Source: Halodesulfurarchaeum sp. HSR-GB | GTDB lineage: Archaea > Halobacteriota > Halobacteria > Halobacteriales > Halobacteriaceae | Reading direction: 5' to 3' | Length of the DNA: 64,000 nucleotides | Assembly: GCF_031432215.1 (NCBI RefSeq) | Contig: NZ_JAVKGN010000001.1 | Span: 868,001-932,000, forward strand | In this document: positions 16,999 to 25,643 of the stretch, piece after piece | How the letters are laid out: every line of letters starts with the position of its first letter | Numbering within the stretch: the stretch's first letter is position 1 | Translations under genes and position numbers: made by a program | Notes under the pieces: generated by a model | Told to the model about the DNA's origin: nothing | The model's input: the letters and a program-made list of their open reading frames with translations, nothing else | Databases searched by the model: none

Positions 16999-17874
16999 CT
17001 ACGGCAGTTCGACTTCGACGTCGTTCTGGAGGCCCGCGGCCTTGACCGTGTTGTAGAGCAACATCGTGATCGTCATCGGGCCCACACCGCCCGGCACGGG
17101 GCTGATGGCGTCGACGACGTCTTTGGCGGACTCGAACTCGACGTCACCGACCAGTTCACCGTCCACGCGGTTGGTCCCGACGTCGATGACCGTCTGGCCC
17201 TCCGAGAGCATCGAGCCGTCGATCATCTCCGGGACGCCGGCGGCCGCGATGACGATGTCGGCGTTCTTGGTCTTCTCCTCGAGGTTCTGGGTCCGGGAGT
17301 GACAGACCGTGACGGTGGCGTTGCCGTTCTCGGTCTTCTGCATGAGCAGGTTCGCGACCGGCTTGCCGACGATGTTCGAGCGGCCGACGACGGTGACGTC
17401 CTTGCCCTCGGTGTCCACGCCGGCGTCCTCGATCATCTTGATGACGCCGTGGGGCGTACAGGGCTTGAAGCGGGCGTTGCCCGTGACCATCCGACCGACG
17501 TTCTCCGGGTGGAACCCGTCGACGTCCTTCATCGGGTCGATCTCGTTGAGGACCCGCTCCTCGTCGACGTGATCGGGTACCGGTAGCTGGACGAGGATGC
17601 CGTGCACTTCGGGGTCCTCGTTCAGGTCCTCGATCGTGTCGTAGAGCTCCTCGGCCGGCGCTTCGGGATCGATCTCGACGTGGAAACTCTCCATCCCGAT
17701 CTCTTCACAGGCCTTCTGTTTCATCGAGACGTAGGTCTCACTTGCGGGGTCGTCGCTCATCAGGACCGTCGCGAGGCCGGGTGTGATGTCCTCGTCCGTG
17801 AGTGTTTCGACGCTGTCTTCGAGATCAGCGCGAATCGAGTCCGCGAGTTCGTTACCGTCAATAATGTATGTCAT
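16999..17874 (-). CDS. folD: Bifunctional methylene-THF dehydrogenase/methenyl-THF cyclohydrolase
   Basis: A 291-aa enzyme that interconverts 5,10-methylene-THF, methenyl-THF and 10-formyl-THF. It starts MTYIIDGNELADSIR at the ATG at 17874; 34 further in-frame codons upstream do not fit the family. Hallmarks are present: YVSMKQKACEEIGM with the catalytic Lys, VQLPVPDHV, the DVDGFHPENVGR block, CTPHGVIKMIE, VVGRSNIVGKPVANLL for the cofactor and the C-terminal PVPGGVGPMTITMLL. It is divergent from the metF-like gene with 138 bp between starts, a good position for shared regulation of the folate branch. Confidence 0.95.
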   Translation of the reverse strand: MTYIIDGNELADSIRADLEDSVETLTDEDITPGLATVLMSDDPASETYVSMKQKACEEIGMESFHVEIDPEAPAEELYDTIEDLNEDPEVHGILVQLPVPDHVDEERVLNEIDPMKDVDGFHPENVGRMVTGNARFKPCTPHGVIKMIEDAGVDTEGKDVTVVGRSNIVGKPVANLLMQKTENGNATVTVCHSRTQNLEEKTKNADIVIAAAGVPEMIDGSMLSEGQTVIDVGTNRVDGELVGDVEFESAKDVVDAISPVPGGVGPMTITMLLYNTVKAAGLQNDVEVELP

Positions 17875-18012
17875 GGTTCGACCGTGCGTTCGATAGGTTC
17901 CCTCGAAAGCACCTTGAGGTTTTCTAGAACGACTCGCCAGCCGCACATGAATACCCCCTAAACTTCGGCAGTGCAAAGAGTGAAAGCCGTGTGCCGGCTA
18001 TCATGGGTACAC

Positions 18013-18843
18013 ATGACACAGGATCCAGTTCGCGATCTCCTGGCCGATCCGCACTTCGAGTTGCTACCCTTCGCCGGGCTCTTCGACCAGGCGGCGGCGC
18101 TTCCCGAGGGCTCGACCGTTGCGCTCACTGCCTCGCCGGACAAGGGTGTCGACGAGACGGTGGAACTCTCGACCGAACTGGCGGATCGCGGCTTCGAGGT
18201 CTCGGCCCACATCGCGGCCCGGGCGGTCCGGAGTGACGAGCATCTGGAGACGATCGCCGAGACGCTTCTGGACGCTGGGGTCGAGGACATCTTCGTTCCC
18301 GGCGGTGACAACGAGACGCCTGAGGGCCCTTACGACTCCGCCTATGCCCTGCTCTCGGACCTCGAGGAGATGGAGTACGAGTTCGAGCGGGTGGGCATCA
18401 CCGGCTATCCGGAGGGCCACCAGTTCATCGACGACGACACGCTCCGGGAACACCTCCTGAAAAAGGAGCCGTACGCGGACTACATCGTCACCCAGATGAC
18501 TTTCGACCCGGACGCAGTGGCCGAGTGGGCGCTGGAGATCCGTGAGGACGACGTCGAACTCCCGATCATCGTCGGGGTTCCGGGCGTGATGAAATACCAG
18601 CGCCTCCTGAGCATCTCCCGGGAGATCGGGGTCGGCGATTCACTCTCCTATCTCCGCAAGACCACCGGCGTGTTTGACTTCATCAAGCAGTTCCTGGGAT
18701 CCCGCGGGCAGTACGCGCCCGATGACTTCATCCAGGGGATCGGGGAGTACTACGCGGATGACAGCTACGGCATCGAGGACGTCCACCTGTACACGTTCAA
18801 CCAGGTCGGGGACACCGAAGCCTGGCGTCAACAGTACCTCTAA
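18013..18843 (+). CDS. metF: Methylenetetrahydrofolate reductase-like protein
   Basis: A 276-aa MetF-type beta/alpha-barrel protein. It shows VALTASPDKGVDETVELS, a GFEVSAHIAARAV block, DIFVPGGDNETPEGPYDSA, VGITGYPEGH, YIVTQMTFDPDAV and LPIIVGVPGV, which line up with the substrate and flavin sites of MTHFR-like proteins. It is a little shorter than the bacterial enzyme and has no partner such as MetV beside it. The ATG at 18013 is chosen because MTQDPVRDLL begins the conserved part. It would link methyl-THF and methylene-THF; here oxidation of methyl-THF is likely. It shares an upstream region with folD and precedes the mtrH-like gene. Confidence 0.85.
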   Translation: MTQDPVRDLLADPHFELLPFAGLFDQAAALPEGSTVALTASPDKGVDETVELSTELADRGFEVSAHIAARAVRSDEHLETIAETLLDAGVEDIFVPGGDNETPEGPYDSAYALLSDLEEMEYEFERVGITGYPEGHQFIDDDTLREHLLKKEPYADYIVTQMTFDPDAVAEWALEIREDDVELPIIVGVPGVMKYQRLLSISREIGVGDSLSYLRKTTGVFDFIKQFLGSRGQYAPDDFIQGIGEYYADDSYGIEDVHLYTFNQVGDTEAWRQQYL

Positions 18844-18948
18844 GCCTCGCGACTCAGCGCCGCCAACCGGTAAGATTTGCAGATAGAGCGCCTGAAACCC
18901 GGACGGACATGGGAAGAATTAACTTTCCCGCTCATCCAAATTTAGTTG

Positions 18949-19857
18949 ATGTTCACCTTCGAGGCCGAGCAAGAGGTCTATGACGTCAACGGGACGAAGA
19001 TGGGCGGACAACCCGGCGAGACGCCCACGCTGATGGTCGGCAGCATCTTCTACAAGGGAGACAAGGTCCAGGAGAACCCCGAGACCGGCGAGTTCGACGA
19101 GGAGGCAGCCCGAGAGGCGGTCAAAAACGTCGAGGAACTCTCCGAGAAGACGGGCAACCCGGCCGCCTTCGACACGATCGGTGACTCCCCCGAGGCCCTG
19201 AAAAAGCACATCGAGTTCATGGCCGACGTCACCGACGCGCCGATCTTCATGGACGGTCCGACCCCGTCGATCCGCGCCGAGGCCGCGAAGTTCGCCGGCG
19301 AGATCGGCATCGAGGACCAGATCATCTACAACTCCATCGAGTCCTCCACCAAGCAGGTCGACGAGGAGATCGAGGCCATCCAGGAGTCCGGCATCAACAG
19401 CGCGGTCCTGCTCTCGATCGACACGACGGACATGTCCATCGACGGTCGCCGGAACGCGCTGGACGAGAACCTGGAGGTCGCCGAGGAGGCCGGCATCGAC
19501 CAGCCGATCGTCGACCCCGGCATCATCGACATTCCGGACTCGGGCTACGTCGCGAAGATCATCCACGAGCTCAAAAACGAGTACGGCATCCCGATGGGCT
19601 GTGCGCCCCACAACGAGGTCATCCAGTGGGAGATGAACGACCCGCTCGTGGAGAACTCCCGACAGCTCCGGCAGGCTGTGGCCAACTCGGTCATCGTCCA
19701 CCTCGGTGCTGACTTCAACATCTACGGTCCGGTCCACGGGGCCGCCGAGATGTACGAAGTCATGTCCACCGCCGACGCCTACGTCGCCTACGGCGCGCAG
19801 ATGGGTGAGGGTCGCCGCGCGGACACCGACCACCCGCTGTTCAAGATCTTCCGGTAA
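18949..19857 (+). CDS. MtrH/MtgA-like methyl-corrinoid:tetrahydrofolate methyltransferase
   Basis: A 302-aa protein of the MtrH family, with a pterin-binding TIM barrel. Readable blocks are MFTFEAEQEVYDVNGTKMGG, TPTLMVGSIFY, FMDGPTPSIRAEAAK, NSIESSTKQVDEEIEA, GCAPHNEV, and HLGADFNIYGPV. In methanogens MtrH moves methyl groups to and from methanopterin; in betaine-using bacteria the relative MtgA uses THF. Haloarchaea use folate, so THF is the probable partner. It has no other Mtr subunits near it, so it is not part of the membrane Mtr complex. The ATG at 18949 is preferred over the adjoining TTG at 18946. Confidence 0.9.
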   Translation: MFTFEAEQEVYDVNGTKMGGQPGETPTLMVGSIFYKGDKVQENPETGEFDEEAAREAVKNVEELSEKTGNPAAFDTIGDSPEALKKHIEFMADVTDAPIFMDGPTPSIRAEAAKFAGEIGIEDQIIYNSIESSTKQVDEEIEAIQESGINSAVLLSIDTTDMSIDGRRNALDENLEVAEEAGIDQPIVDPGIIDIPDSGYVAKIIHELKNEYGIPMGCAPHNEVIQWEMNDPLVENSRQLRQAVANSVIVHLGADFNIYGPVHGAAEMYEVMSTADAYVAYGAQMGEGRRADTDHPLFKIFR

Positions 19858-19869
19858 GTTCTCCCGTTC

Positions 19870-19893
19870 GTTCTTTTTCGCGTCGAAAAGAAC
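19870..19893. terminator. Bidirectional terminator between the mtrH-like and RACo-like genes
   Basis: An inverted repeat, GTTCTTTTTCG-CGT-CGAAAAGAAC (one bulged T), separates two convergent genes and gives T-rich tracts on both strands. It is the same design as the hairpin at 7658-7676. Confidence 0.6.
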
Positions 19894-19898
19894 CGCTC

Positions 19899-21851
19899 TC
19901 AGTCCTCGGACTCCGCCGCTTCGAGCCTGGCGGCTTCGAGTTCGCGCCGCCGCATGACCTTCTCCTTGACGTGTGGGTACAGATCGAAGTCCTGGTGAGG
20001 GAGATACATCGACTCCATGAAGTTCTCCTGGAAGACATCTGTCCCGGCGATCTCGAAGTACTCGACCTCGTCGACGATGCGCTCGGCCTCGGCCCGTCGC
20101 TCCTTGTCGAGGAGTGCCAGCTTCGCCCCCACGCCGGCGGCGTTGCCAAGTGAGACCACGTCGTCCGGGTCGATGTCGGGATACATCCCGATGGTCATCG
20201 CGGAGTGTTTGTCGATGTAGTTCCCGAAGGCCCCGGCCATCAGCACTCTGTCGGGGTTCTCGATGTCCAGTTCGTCCATCAGGACCCGCGTTCCGGCCTG
20301 GATCGCGGCCTTTGCCATCTGGATCGAGCGGATGTCGTTCTGGGTCAGCACGATGTCCTCGGCCAGGGCGGCCTCCTTCTCGTAGGCCACGACGTACTCG
20401 AGTTCCCCGTCGTCGTTCTCTCTCACTCGCTGGTGATCGAGTACCTCGTCCCGGAACTTCCCGCGCTGATCCACGAGGCCGACCTCGAAGAGCTGAGCGA
20501 GCGCGTCGATCACGCCCGAACCGGTGATACCGTTTGGCGGCTCGTCGTCGATGGTCTCATAGGTCGGATCGAGCGTTTCGGGGTCGATCCGCAGGGTCTC
20601 GATCGCGCCGGACTGGGCGCGAACCCCATAGCGCAGTTCCGCCCCTTCGAGGGCGGGCCCGGCCGGGGCGGAGGTCACGAGCATCTCCTCGTCGTTGCCG
20701 ACCGAGATCTCCCCGTTGGTCCCGATGTCGATACAGACGGTGGTCGGGGACTCCTTGTAGTGCCCCGAAACGAGGAGGACCGAGACCTTGTCCGGGCCGA
20801 CCCAGCCGCCACTCACGGGCAGCCAGTAGACATAACCCGCGTCGTTGATGTCGATGCCCAGTTCCCGGGCCTTCACGGCGATCGGGGCCTCGCGGGCGGC
20901 GACGTAGGGCGACCCGGCCACGTAGGTCGGGTCGATGCCCAAAAAGAGGTGATGCATCGCCGTGTTGCCCACGAAGACACTCTCGTAGATGTCCTCGCGA
21001 TCGATGCCGGCCTCCTGGATGACCTCCTCGATGGTCTCGTTGATCCCCGTGCGGATCTCCTCCTTGAGTGTCTCCCGCCCGTCGTCGTTCCGGCGGGTGT
21101 ACCGCATCCGGGTCATGATGTCCCCGCCCTGCTTGGTCTGGGGGTTGAGCTGTGAGCTGATCGCCTCGGTCTCCCCGTTTTTCAGGTTCACCAGGTAGGT
21201 CGCGACCGTGGTGGTCCCGATGTCGATCGCCAGCCCGTAGGCGGTCTCGGAAAGCCCCGGCTCGACGTCGATGATCTCCTGATCGTCATAGACCGTCGCG
21301 GTGACCTCCAGCCGGTCTTCGGTCTCTTCGGCCCGCATCTGGTTCGGCAACTCCCGCTGGATCTCGTAGTCGACGTCCTCGATGTCGATCTCGTAGGTGT
21401 CCGCCAGGGCTTCCCCGATCCGCTCGAAGTCCGCGACGTTGTCAGAGAGTGAGGGGACCGGCAGGTCGACGTGGTACTTCTTGACCAGCGGGTCGATGGC
21501 ATATTCCAGTTCTTGGCCCTCCGTGAGGACGATCCCGGCGGTCTTCTGAGAGTCCGGTGGCACCGTCACGGAGACCTCGCCCGGGTCGCTGACCTTGGCC
21601 CGACAGGTGAGTCGATAGCCGTTCCCCAGTTGCTCCGAGGAGAGGGTCTGTTCCTCGGCGGTGGTGATCGGCGTGAGGTGTTCTTCGCCCTCGCCGATAA
21701 TCGCCTTGCAAGTCCCACACCGGCCGTTGCCGGCACAGAGTCCTTCGATGCTCACGCCGGCGTCTTCGGCCGCATTGAGCAAGGTGGTGTCCGGTTCCAC
21801 GTCGATCGTCTTCTTCCAGGGATAGAACGTGACCCGCGCCTCCTCGGACAT
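19899..21851 (-). CDS. RACo-like ATP-dependent reductive activator of corrinoid proteins
   Basis: A 650-aa protein. An N-terminal [2Fe-2S] ferredoxin domain has Cys39, Cys45, Cys48 (CAGNGRCGTC) and Cys83. A linker is followed by an ASKHA-type ATPase domain with GLAIDIGTTTVATYLV, VCIDIGTNGEI and a C-terminal GAFGNYIDKHSA block. RACo proteins reduce accidentally oxidised Co(II) corrinoid back to Co(I) at the cost of ATP, so this protein should serve the corrinoid protein encoded at 9525-10199. The ATG at 21851 gives the natural start MSEEARVTFYPWKK. It is convergent with the mtrH-like gene. Confidence 0.92.
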   Translation of the reverse strand: MSEEARVTFYPWKKTIDVEPDTTLLNAAEDAGVSIEGLCAGNGRCGTCKAIIGEGEEHLTPITTAEEQTLSSEQLGNGYRLTCRAKVSDPGEVSVTVPPDSQKTAGIVLTEGQELEYAIDPLVKKYHVDLPVPSLSDNVADFERIGEALADTYEIDIEDVDYEIQRELPNQMRAEETEDRLEVTATVYDDQEIIDVEPGLSETAYGLAIDIGTTTVATYLVNLKNGETEAISSQLNPQTKQGGDIMTRMRYTRRNDDGRETLKEEIRTGINETIEEVIQEAGIDREDIYESVFVGNTAMHHLFLGIDPTYVAGSPYVAAREAPIAVKARELGIDINDAGYVYWLPVSGGWVGPDKVSVLLVSGHYKESPTTVCIDIGTNGEISVGNDEEMLVTSAPAGPALEGAELRYGVRAQSGAIETLRIDPETLDPTYETIDDEPPNGITGSGVIDALAQLFEVGLVDQRGKFRDEVLDHQRVRENDDGELEYVVAYEKEAALAEDIVLTQNDIRSIQMAKAAIQAGTRVLMDELDIENPDRVLMAGAFGNYIDKHSAMTIGMYPDIDPDDVVSLGNAAGVGAKLALLDKERRAEAERIVDEVEYFEIAGTDVFQENFMESMYLPHQDFDLYPHVKEKVMRRRELEAARLEAAESED

Positions 21852-21988
21852 GTCTTGTCTATGGTACACGATGCCTATACAAAAGGGAATTGAAGGAAGT
21901 CCTTTTGGCCCGTAGTCGTGGGTAGATCGTGGTGTTGGACCGATTCGAAATGTGAACCCTCAAGGCCGCTCCGGGCGGACCCCCCACG

Positions 21989-22942
21989 ATGACCGATCGG
22001 GACGTGACTCACACGGTCGAGACGGTGCCACTGGCCCGCCTTCCGTCCGGACGGACGGTCGAGACGGTGCTTCACCGATACCGGGGGGACCCCGACGGGC
22101 CGACGGTCTACCTCCAGGCCCTCCAGCACGGCGGGGAAGTCAACGGCGCGGCCGTGCTTCGCCGCCTGCATGATCGATTGACCAAAAGCGCCCTCGCGGG
22201 GGAGGTGCTCGCGGTTCCGGTCGCGAACCCCTTTGCCTTCGACCACCGGGTCTACATGGCTCCAACCCGGCTGGACGCGATCAACTCGAACATGAACCGG
22301 CTCTGGCCCGGGAACCCCGACGGGACGCTGATGGAACGGCTCGTGGACAGCCTGTGGCAGCGGGCCGCCGGGGCCGACGCCATCGTGGATCTGCACACGG
22401 GTGGGCCCTACATGCGGTCGCATACGCGTTTCACCCCGGGCGATTCCCGTTCGCGGGACCTCGCCCGGGCCTTTGGCCTCGATCTGATCGTCGCGGACGG
22501 CTCGCCCATCGCGGACCCCGATACTGGTGGCCAGGGCAAACTCCGGGAGATGGCCGCTGCGGCCGGGATCCCGGCCATCACGCCGGAACTCGCTCACAGC
22601 CGCGAGATCGTCGACGCCTCCGTCGATCGTGGCGTCGCGGGGGTCGAGAACGTGCTGGTCGAACTCGGGGCCATCGACGGCCTGCTCCAGACGGCCGAAC
22701 CGACGGTGGGCACCGAGAAGACGCCGCTTTTCACCGAGGAGTCGGGCCTTTTCCGGTCGAATGACCTCTCGGTCGGGGACCGAATCGAGGCCGGAACCGA
22801 GATCGGCGAGGTCTTCGATCCGACCAGCTACGAGTCCCTGCAAACCATCGTCGCCGACCGGGCCGGGATGTTGCTCTCGCTCAATCGTGGCTCCACCGTG
22901 ATGGAGGGGGAGTCGATCGGGAGCCTGATTACCGTCGAGTAA
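21989..22942 (+). CDS. Succinylglutamate desuccinylase/aspartoacylase-family hydrolase
   Basis: A 317-aa metal-dependent deacylase of the AstE/AspA group (M14-like fold). The likely zinc motif is LQALQHGGEVNGAA (H-x2-E type) near residues 44-58; a later IVDLHTGG provides the third ligand, and the basic segment NSNMNRLWPG is a substrate-binding block. The C-terminal barrel-like part includes RAGMLLSL. Its substrate cannot be named. Relatives remove acyl groups from N-acyl amino acids, and DoeB of ectoine breakdown belongs to this family, so degradation of an osmolyte derivative is possible. It precedes yqeC by 56 bp. Confidence 0.82.
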   Translation: MTDRDVTHTVETVPLARLPSGRTVETVLHRYRGDPDGPTVYLQALQHGGEVNGAAVLRRLHDRLTKSALAGEVLAVPVANPFAFDHRVYMAPTRLDAINSNMNRLWPGNPDGTLMERLVDSLWQRAAGADAIVDLHTGGPYMRSHTRFTPGDSRSRDLARAFGLDLIVADGSPIADPDTGGQGKLREMAAAAGIPAITPELAHSREIVDASVDRGVAGVENVLVELGAIDGLLQTAEPTVGTEKTPLFTEESGLFRSNDLSVGDRIEAGTEIGEVFDPTSYESLQTIVADRAGMLLSLNRGSTVMEGESIGSLITVE

Positions 22943-22998
22943 CCGGCGGGACGGCCGGGTGACGGTTGGCTTTTTACCACGGGCCCGATAGGGCGGGC

Positions 22999-23727
22999 AT
23001 GAACTTCGTGACGGACCTCGGCCTGGACGACGGCCTCACGGCCGTGGTCGGGGCCGGCGGGAAGAAGAGCACGATCTACACCGTTGCCGGCGAACTCGAC
23101 CGGGCGGTCGTCACGACCACTGTCAGAATTCCGCCCTTCGACGAGCACGTCGCCACGTTACTGGAGACGGCTCGGCCCCGGGACGCCCTGGAATCGGTCA
23201 CGGACTGGCCGGTCGGGCTGGTGCCGGGCCAGGAGGAGAACCGCTATCTGGGCTATGACCCCGACGTTATCGACACCCTCAACGGAAGCCAGAGGCCCGA
23301 GGCCATTCTCGTGAAGGCCGACGGCGCGCGAAACCGGGACTTCAAAGCCCCCGGCGAGAACGAGCCACGGATTCCGGAGACCGCCGATCGCGTGCTCGGC
23401 ATCGCGAGCGTGGCGGCAGTCGGGAAGCCCCTCGACGAGGAGTGGGTGCACCGGCCGGAGCGAGTGGCTGGGCTGACGGGGCTCGAACCGGGCGATCCGA
23501 TCGGCGTCGAGGACATGGCCACGGTCCTGTCGAGCCCCCAGGGGACCGAGAAAGGGGTTCCCGAATCGGCCACCTTCCTGCCGGTCCTCAACAAGGTCGA
23601 TGACGACGCGGATCTGGAAACCGCCCGCGAGATCGCCGATCGCGTGCTCGAATCGGGGCGGGCCACCCAGGTGGCGCTCACACACCTGTTGGGACCCGGC
23701 GAGCCGCTACTCGAACTCCGGAGGTGA
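22999..23727 (+). CDS. yqeC: YqeC-family protein (putative selenium-dependent molybdenum hydroxylase accessory)
   Basis: A 242-aa protein with an N-terminal P-loop-like motif, TAVVGAGGKKSTI, a TTTVRIPPF segment, KADGARNRDFKAPGENEP and IASVAAVGKPL. These blocks identify the YqeC family, usually found with selenium-dependent molybdenum hydroxylases. The start is the ATG at 22999; eleven upstream codons are not conserved in type. No selenophosphate synthetase or xanthine-dehydrogenase-like gene lies in the window, and both formate dehydrogenases here use Cys, so its partner is unclear. It ends 1 bp before the convergent tnpB stop codon. Confidence 0.78.
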   Translation: MNFVTDLGLDDGLTAVVGAGGKKSTIYTVAGELDRAVVTTTVRIPPFDEHVATLLETARPRDALESVTDWPVGLVPGQEENRYLGYDPDVIDTLNGSQRPEAILVKADGARNRDFKAPGENEPRIPETADRVLGIASVAAVGKPLDEEWVHRPERVAGLTGLEPGDPIGVEDMATVLSSPQGTEKGVPESATFLPVLNKVDDDADLETAREIADRVLESGRATQVALTHLLGPGEPLLELRR

Positions 23728-23728
23728 A

Positions 23729-24997
23729 CTACCCCTGCCTACTCACTCGCGGCTGAGCCGCTCGTTCCTTGAGGCAGGGGCTTCCTGCTTCCAAGACGCG
23801 CTTTGCAGGAACCAGGGTGGTTCCCGCAGGGAGCGCAGTCTCCACAGGCGTTGATTCGGAGTGACCCACTCCTAGGTCGCTGAGTCCGCGAGAAAGAATG
23901 TTCCACGCTGCGTTTGCGTCTCTGTCCGCCTCGAAGCCACAGGCAGGACAGGAGTGCTCACGCACCCACAGCGGTTTGTCGGTTTCGACGCCACACTGCG
24001 CGCACTCTTTGGTGGTGCCGTCAGGGTCAACTTCCACGAAGTGCGTGCCTTCGCGCTCACACTTCGTTTCGAGCAGATCGGTGAAGGTGTTCCACGCCGC
24101 TGAAGCTGTGTTGCGGCTGTTACGCGGCGATTCGAGCATGTCTTTTACGTCGAGGGCTTCGACGGCCACCAGCTCGTACTCCCGAGCGTAGTAGTTCGAG
24201 AGTTTGTGCAGGAAATCACGCCGCTTGCGCTTGATGTCGAGATGGCACTCAGCGACACGCCGACGTTGCTTCTCCCAGTTGTTCGACTCGTACTCTTTGC
24301 GCGAGAGCTTCCGTTGCTCACGTTCGAGCCTGTCGCGTTCTTCCGAGAGGTCGAGTGATCCGATTGCCGTCCCGTCAGTATCGTGGGCATACTTCAGAAT
24401 CCCCACGTCAATCCCGACCACCTCCTCGGCGTCGATCTCCTCCAGCGGTGGCTTGGCTGGCGGTTCTGTGTCCATCTCGATGCCGAAGATGGCGAACCAC
24501 TCGCCAGTTTTCTCTTTTTTGAGCGTGACTTCTTTGACGGTGGAGTCCTCGGGCAGCGGTCGGTGCAATTCGATGGGAATGTCTGCGAGTTTCGACAGCG
24601 ACAACACGGTCTGGCCACCCTTCTTGTCGAGTTCGAAGCCAGACTGGTTGTAGGTGAAACTGCGAAACTCGCGTGGTGATTTCCATCGGAGTTCACCAAC
24701 CTTGTAGCCCTGTTCTTTGAGTTTCCCGAGTGCGTTGATGTTTTTCGCAATCCGCATGACGGTGGGCTGGAGCACCTTCGAGTAGATATCGGTGAGTGCG
24801 TCCCACCAGTCTTTGAGGTCGGGAAGCTCGTCACGAATCTTGCGGACACGCTGTTTGACAGTGCCCTCGTCCTCGGGAATCTGGTTGAAGCGGTACAGGG
24901 CATGGTTGTAGAGTTGGCGACAGGTATCGCGGTGGTAGTCCAGCGTCTCACGCTGGCTGTCGGTCGGCCTGAGGCGATACCTGTAGTTGTAGTTCAT
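23729..24997 (-). CDS. tnpB: TnpB, RNA-guided nuclease of an IS200/IS605 element
   Basis: A 422-aa intact TnpB. It starts MNYNYRYRLRPTDSQRE (ATG 24997); 32 upstream in-frame codons overlap tnpA. The RuvC catalytic residues are visible: D197 in VVGIDVGILKYA, E280 in VAVEALDVKDM and D360 in the DRDANAAWN motif. A zinc ribbon is formed by C332, C335, C350 and C353 (CAQC...CPAC). TnpB proteins use a guide RNA made from the element's right end to cut at transposon-adjacent motifs. The reading frame continues through the right-end hairpin to a stop at 23729, so the last 25 or so residues are encoded by that structure. Confidence 0.93.
   Translation of the reverse strand: MNYNYRYRLRPTDSQRETLDYHRDTCRQLYNHALYRFNQIPEDEGTVKQRVRKIRDELPDLKDWWDALTDIYSKVLQPTVMRIAKNINALGKLKEQGYKVGELRWKSPREFRSFTYNQSGFELDKKGGQTVLSLSKLADIPIELHRPLPEDSTVKEVTLKKEKTGEWFAIFGIEMDTEPPAKPPLEEIDAEEVVGIDVGILKYAHDTDGTAIGSLDLSEERDRLEREQRKLSRKEYESNNWEKQRRRVAECHLDIKRKRRDFLHKLSNYYAREYELVAVEALDVKDMLESPRNSRNTASAAWNTFTDLLETKCEREGTHFVEVDPDGTTKECAQCGVETDKPLWVREHSCPACGFEADRDANAAWNILSRGLSDLGVGHSESTPVETALPAGTTLVPAKRVLEAGSPCLKERAAQPRVSRQG
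23732..23780 (-). repeat. Right-end hairpin of the IS element (possible omega-RNA part)
   Basis: Arms CCCCTGCCT and AGGCAGGGG enclose a loop containing a second small hairpin (GCGGCTGAGCCGC type). The structure overlaps the tnpB 3' end. In IS200/IS605 elements this region forms the subterminal palindrome bound by TnpA and the 3' part of the omega-RNA used by TnpB. Confidence 0.6.
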
Positions 24998-25398
24998 GTT
25001 CGCTGGTTTTCGACGTACTCTTTCAACACATCCAGTGAGACTTGTCCAGTCGAGATGAGACAGTACGAGTCGTTCCAGAATGAATCGCCCCACAGGTCGG
25101 TTTTGAGTTCATCTTCGTACTCGTTGCGGATGCGTCGAGCAGTCGCACCTTTGACGGTGTTGATGAACTTCACGAGGTCTGTGGTTGGTTCAGCCCGGAA
25201 CAGGATGTGAACGTGGTCGTCTTCACCGTCGAGATTGGTCAGTGTGACACCATACTTGTCCGCGAACCCCTCGATGACCCCGCGAATAAATTGGGTTCGC
25301 TCCTCGGTGAGCACACCACGCCGATACTTGGTGGTGAGTATCAGGTGGTAGTGGAGTGAATACACCGAGTGTGCTCCCGTGTCGAGGTCGTACTCCAT
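24994..25398 (-). CDS. tnpA: TnpA, Y1-type transposase of an IS200/IS605 element
   Basis: A 134-aa HUH single-strand transposase. The metal-binding HUH motif reads DHVHIL near residues 61-66, and the catalytic tyrosine is in the C-terminal helix KEYVENQ. The first part, SLHYHLILTTKYRRGVL, is the family-typical start. The length is normal. The end of the gene overlaps the tnpB start by 4 bp, so the two are translated together. The enzyme cuts and rejoins single-stranded ends at subterminal hairpins and makes no target duplication. Confidence 0.95.
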   Translation of the reverse strand: MEYDLDTGAHSVYSLHYHLILTTKYRRGVLTEERTQFIRGVIEGFADKYGVTLTNLDGEDDHVHILFRAEPTTDLVKFINTVKGATARRIRNEYEDELKTDLWGDSFWNDSYCLISTGQVSLDVLKEYVENQRT

Positions 25399-25500
25399 TG
25401 GGTTCGGTCAATAATTATGTACCCTAGTAGAAAGAAATTACGACTGCGTGGGCCTGTGGGTTGGGAATAGAACAGTATATGGAAGACGATGACGGCGTTG

Positions 25501-25552
25501 ACGAATCGCGGAGCGATTCGTTCGCACACCAGAAATCTTCGATTTCTGGGGA
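25501..25552. repeat. Two perfect hairpins beside tnpA
   Basis: Two adjacent stem-loops, ACGAATCGC-GGA-GCGATTCGT (about 25501-25521) and CCAGAAAT-CTTCG-ATTTCTGG (about 25529-25549), lie upstream of tnpA. They may be left-end palindromes of the element or remnants of a neighbouring copy. Confidence 0.45.
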
Positions 25553-25560
25553 CGCTGTAT

Positions 25561-25620
25561 CCCCTCCCTACTGCGCTCCTTGTCCGCTGGCGCGGACTGC
25601 GGTGCTCCTTGAGGGAGGGG
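25561..25620 (-). repeat. Solo right-end-like hairpin of an IS200/IS605 element
   Basis: Arms CCCCTCCCT and AGGGAGGGG enclose a loop with ACT at one side and TCCTTG at the other, as in the right-end hairpin at 23732-23780, and in the same orientation. No second tnpB is attached, so it looks like a remnant of another, deleted element. Confidence 0.5.
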
Positions 25621-25643
25621 GCTTAGCGCCTGTATTCAGCTAA

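Larger units (their letters stand above)
23729..25640 (-). mobile_element. IS200/IS605-type insertion sequence with tnpA and tnpB
   Basis: A two-gene element of the single-strand transposing class, inserted between yqeC and the small membrane protein gene. It has no terminal inverted repeats, as usual for this class; instead, stem-loops mark the ends. The right-end hairpin is at 23732-23780. To the left of tnpA (25399-25640) lie three further hairpins, one of which (25561-25620) resembles the right-end hairpin. The exact outer borders cannot be fixed without an empty-site comparison. Both genes look intact, so the element may be active. Confidence 0.8.
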
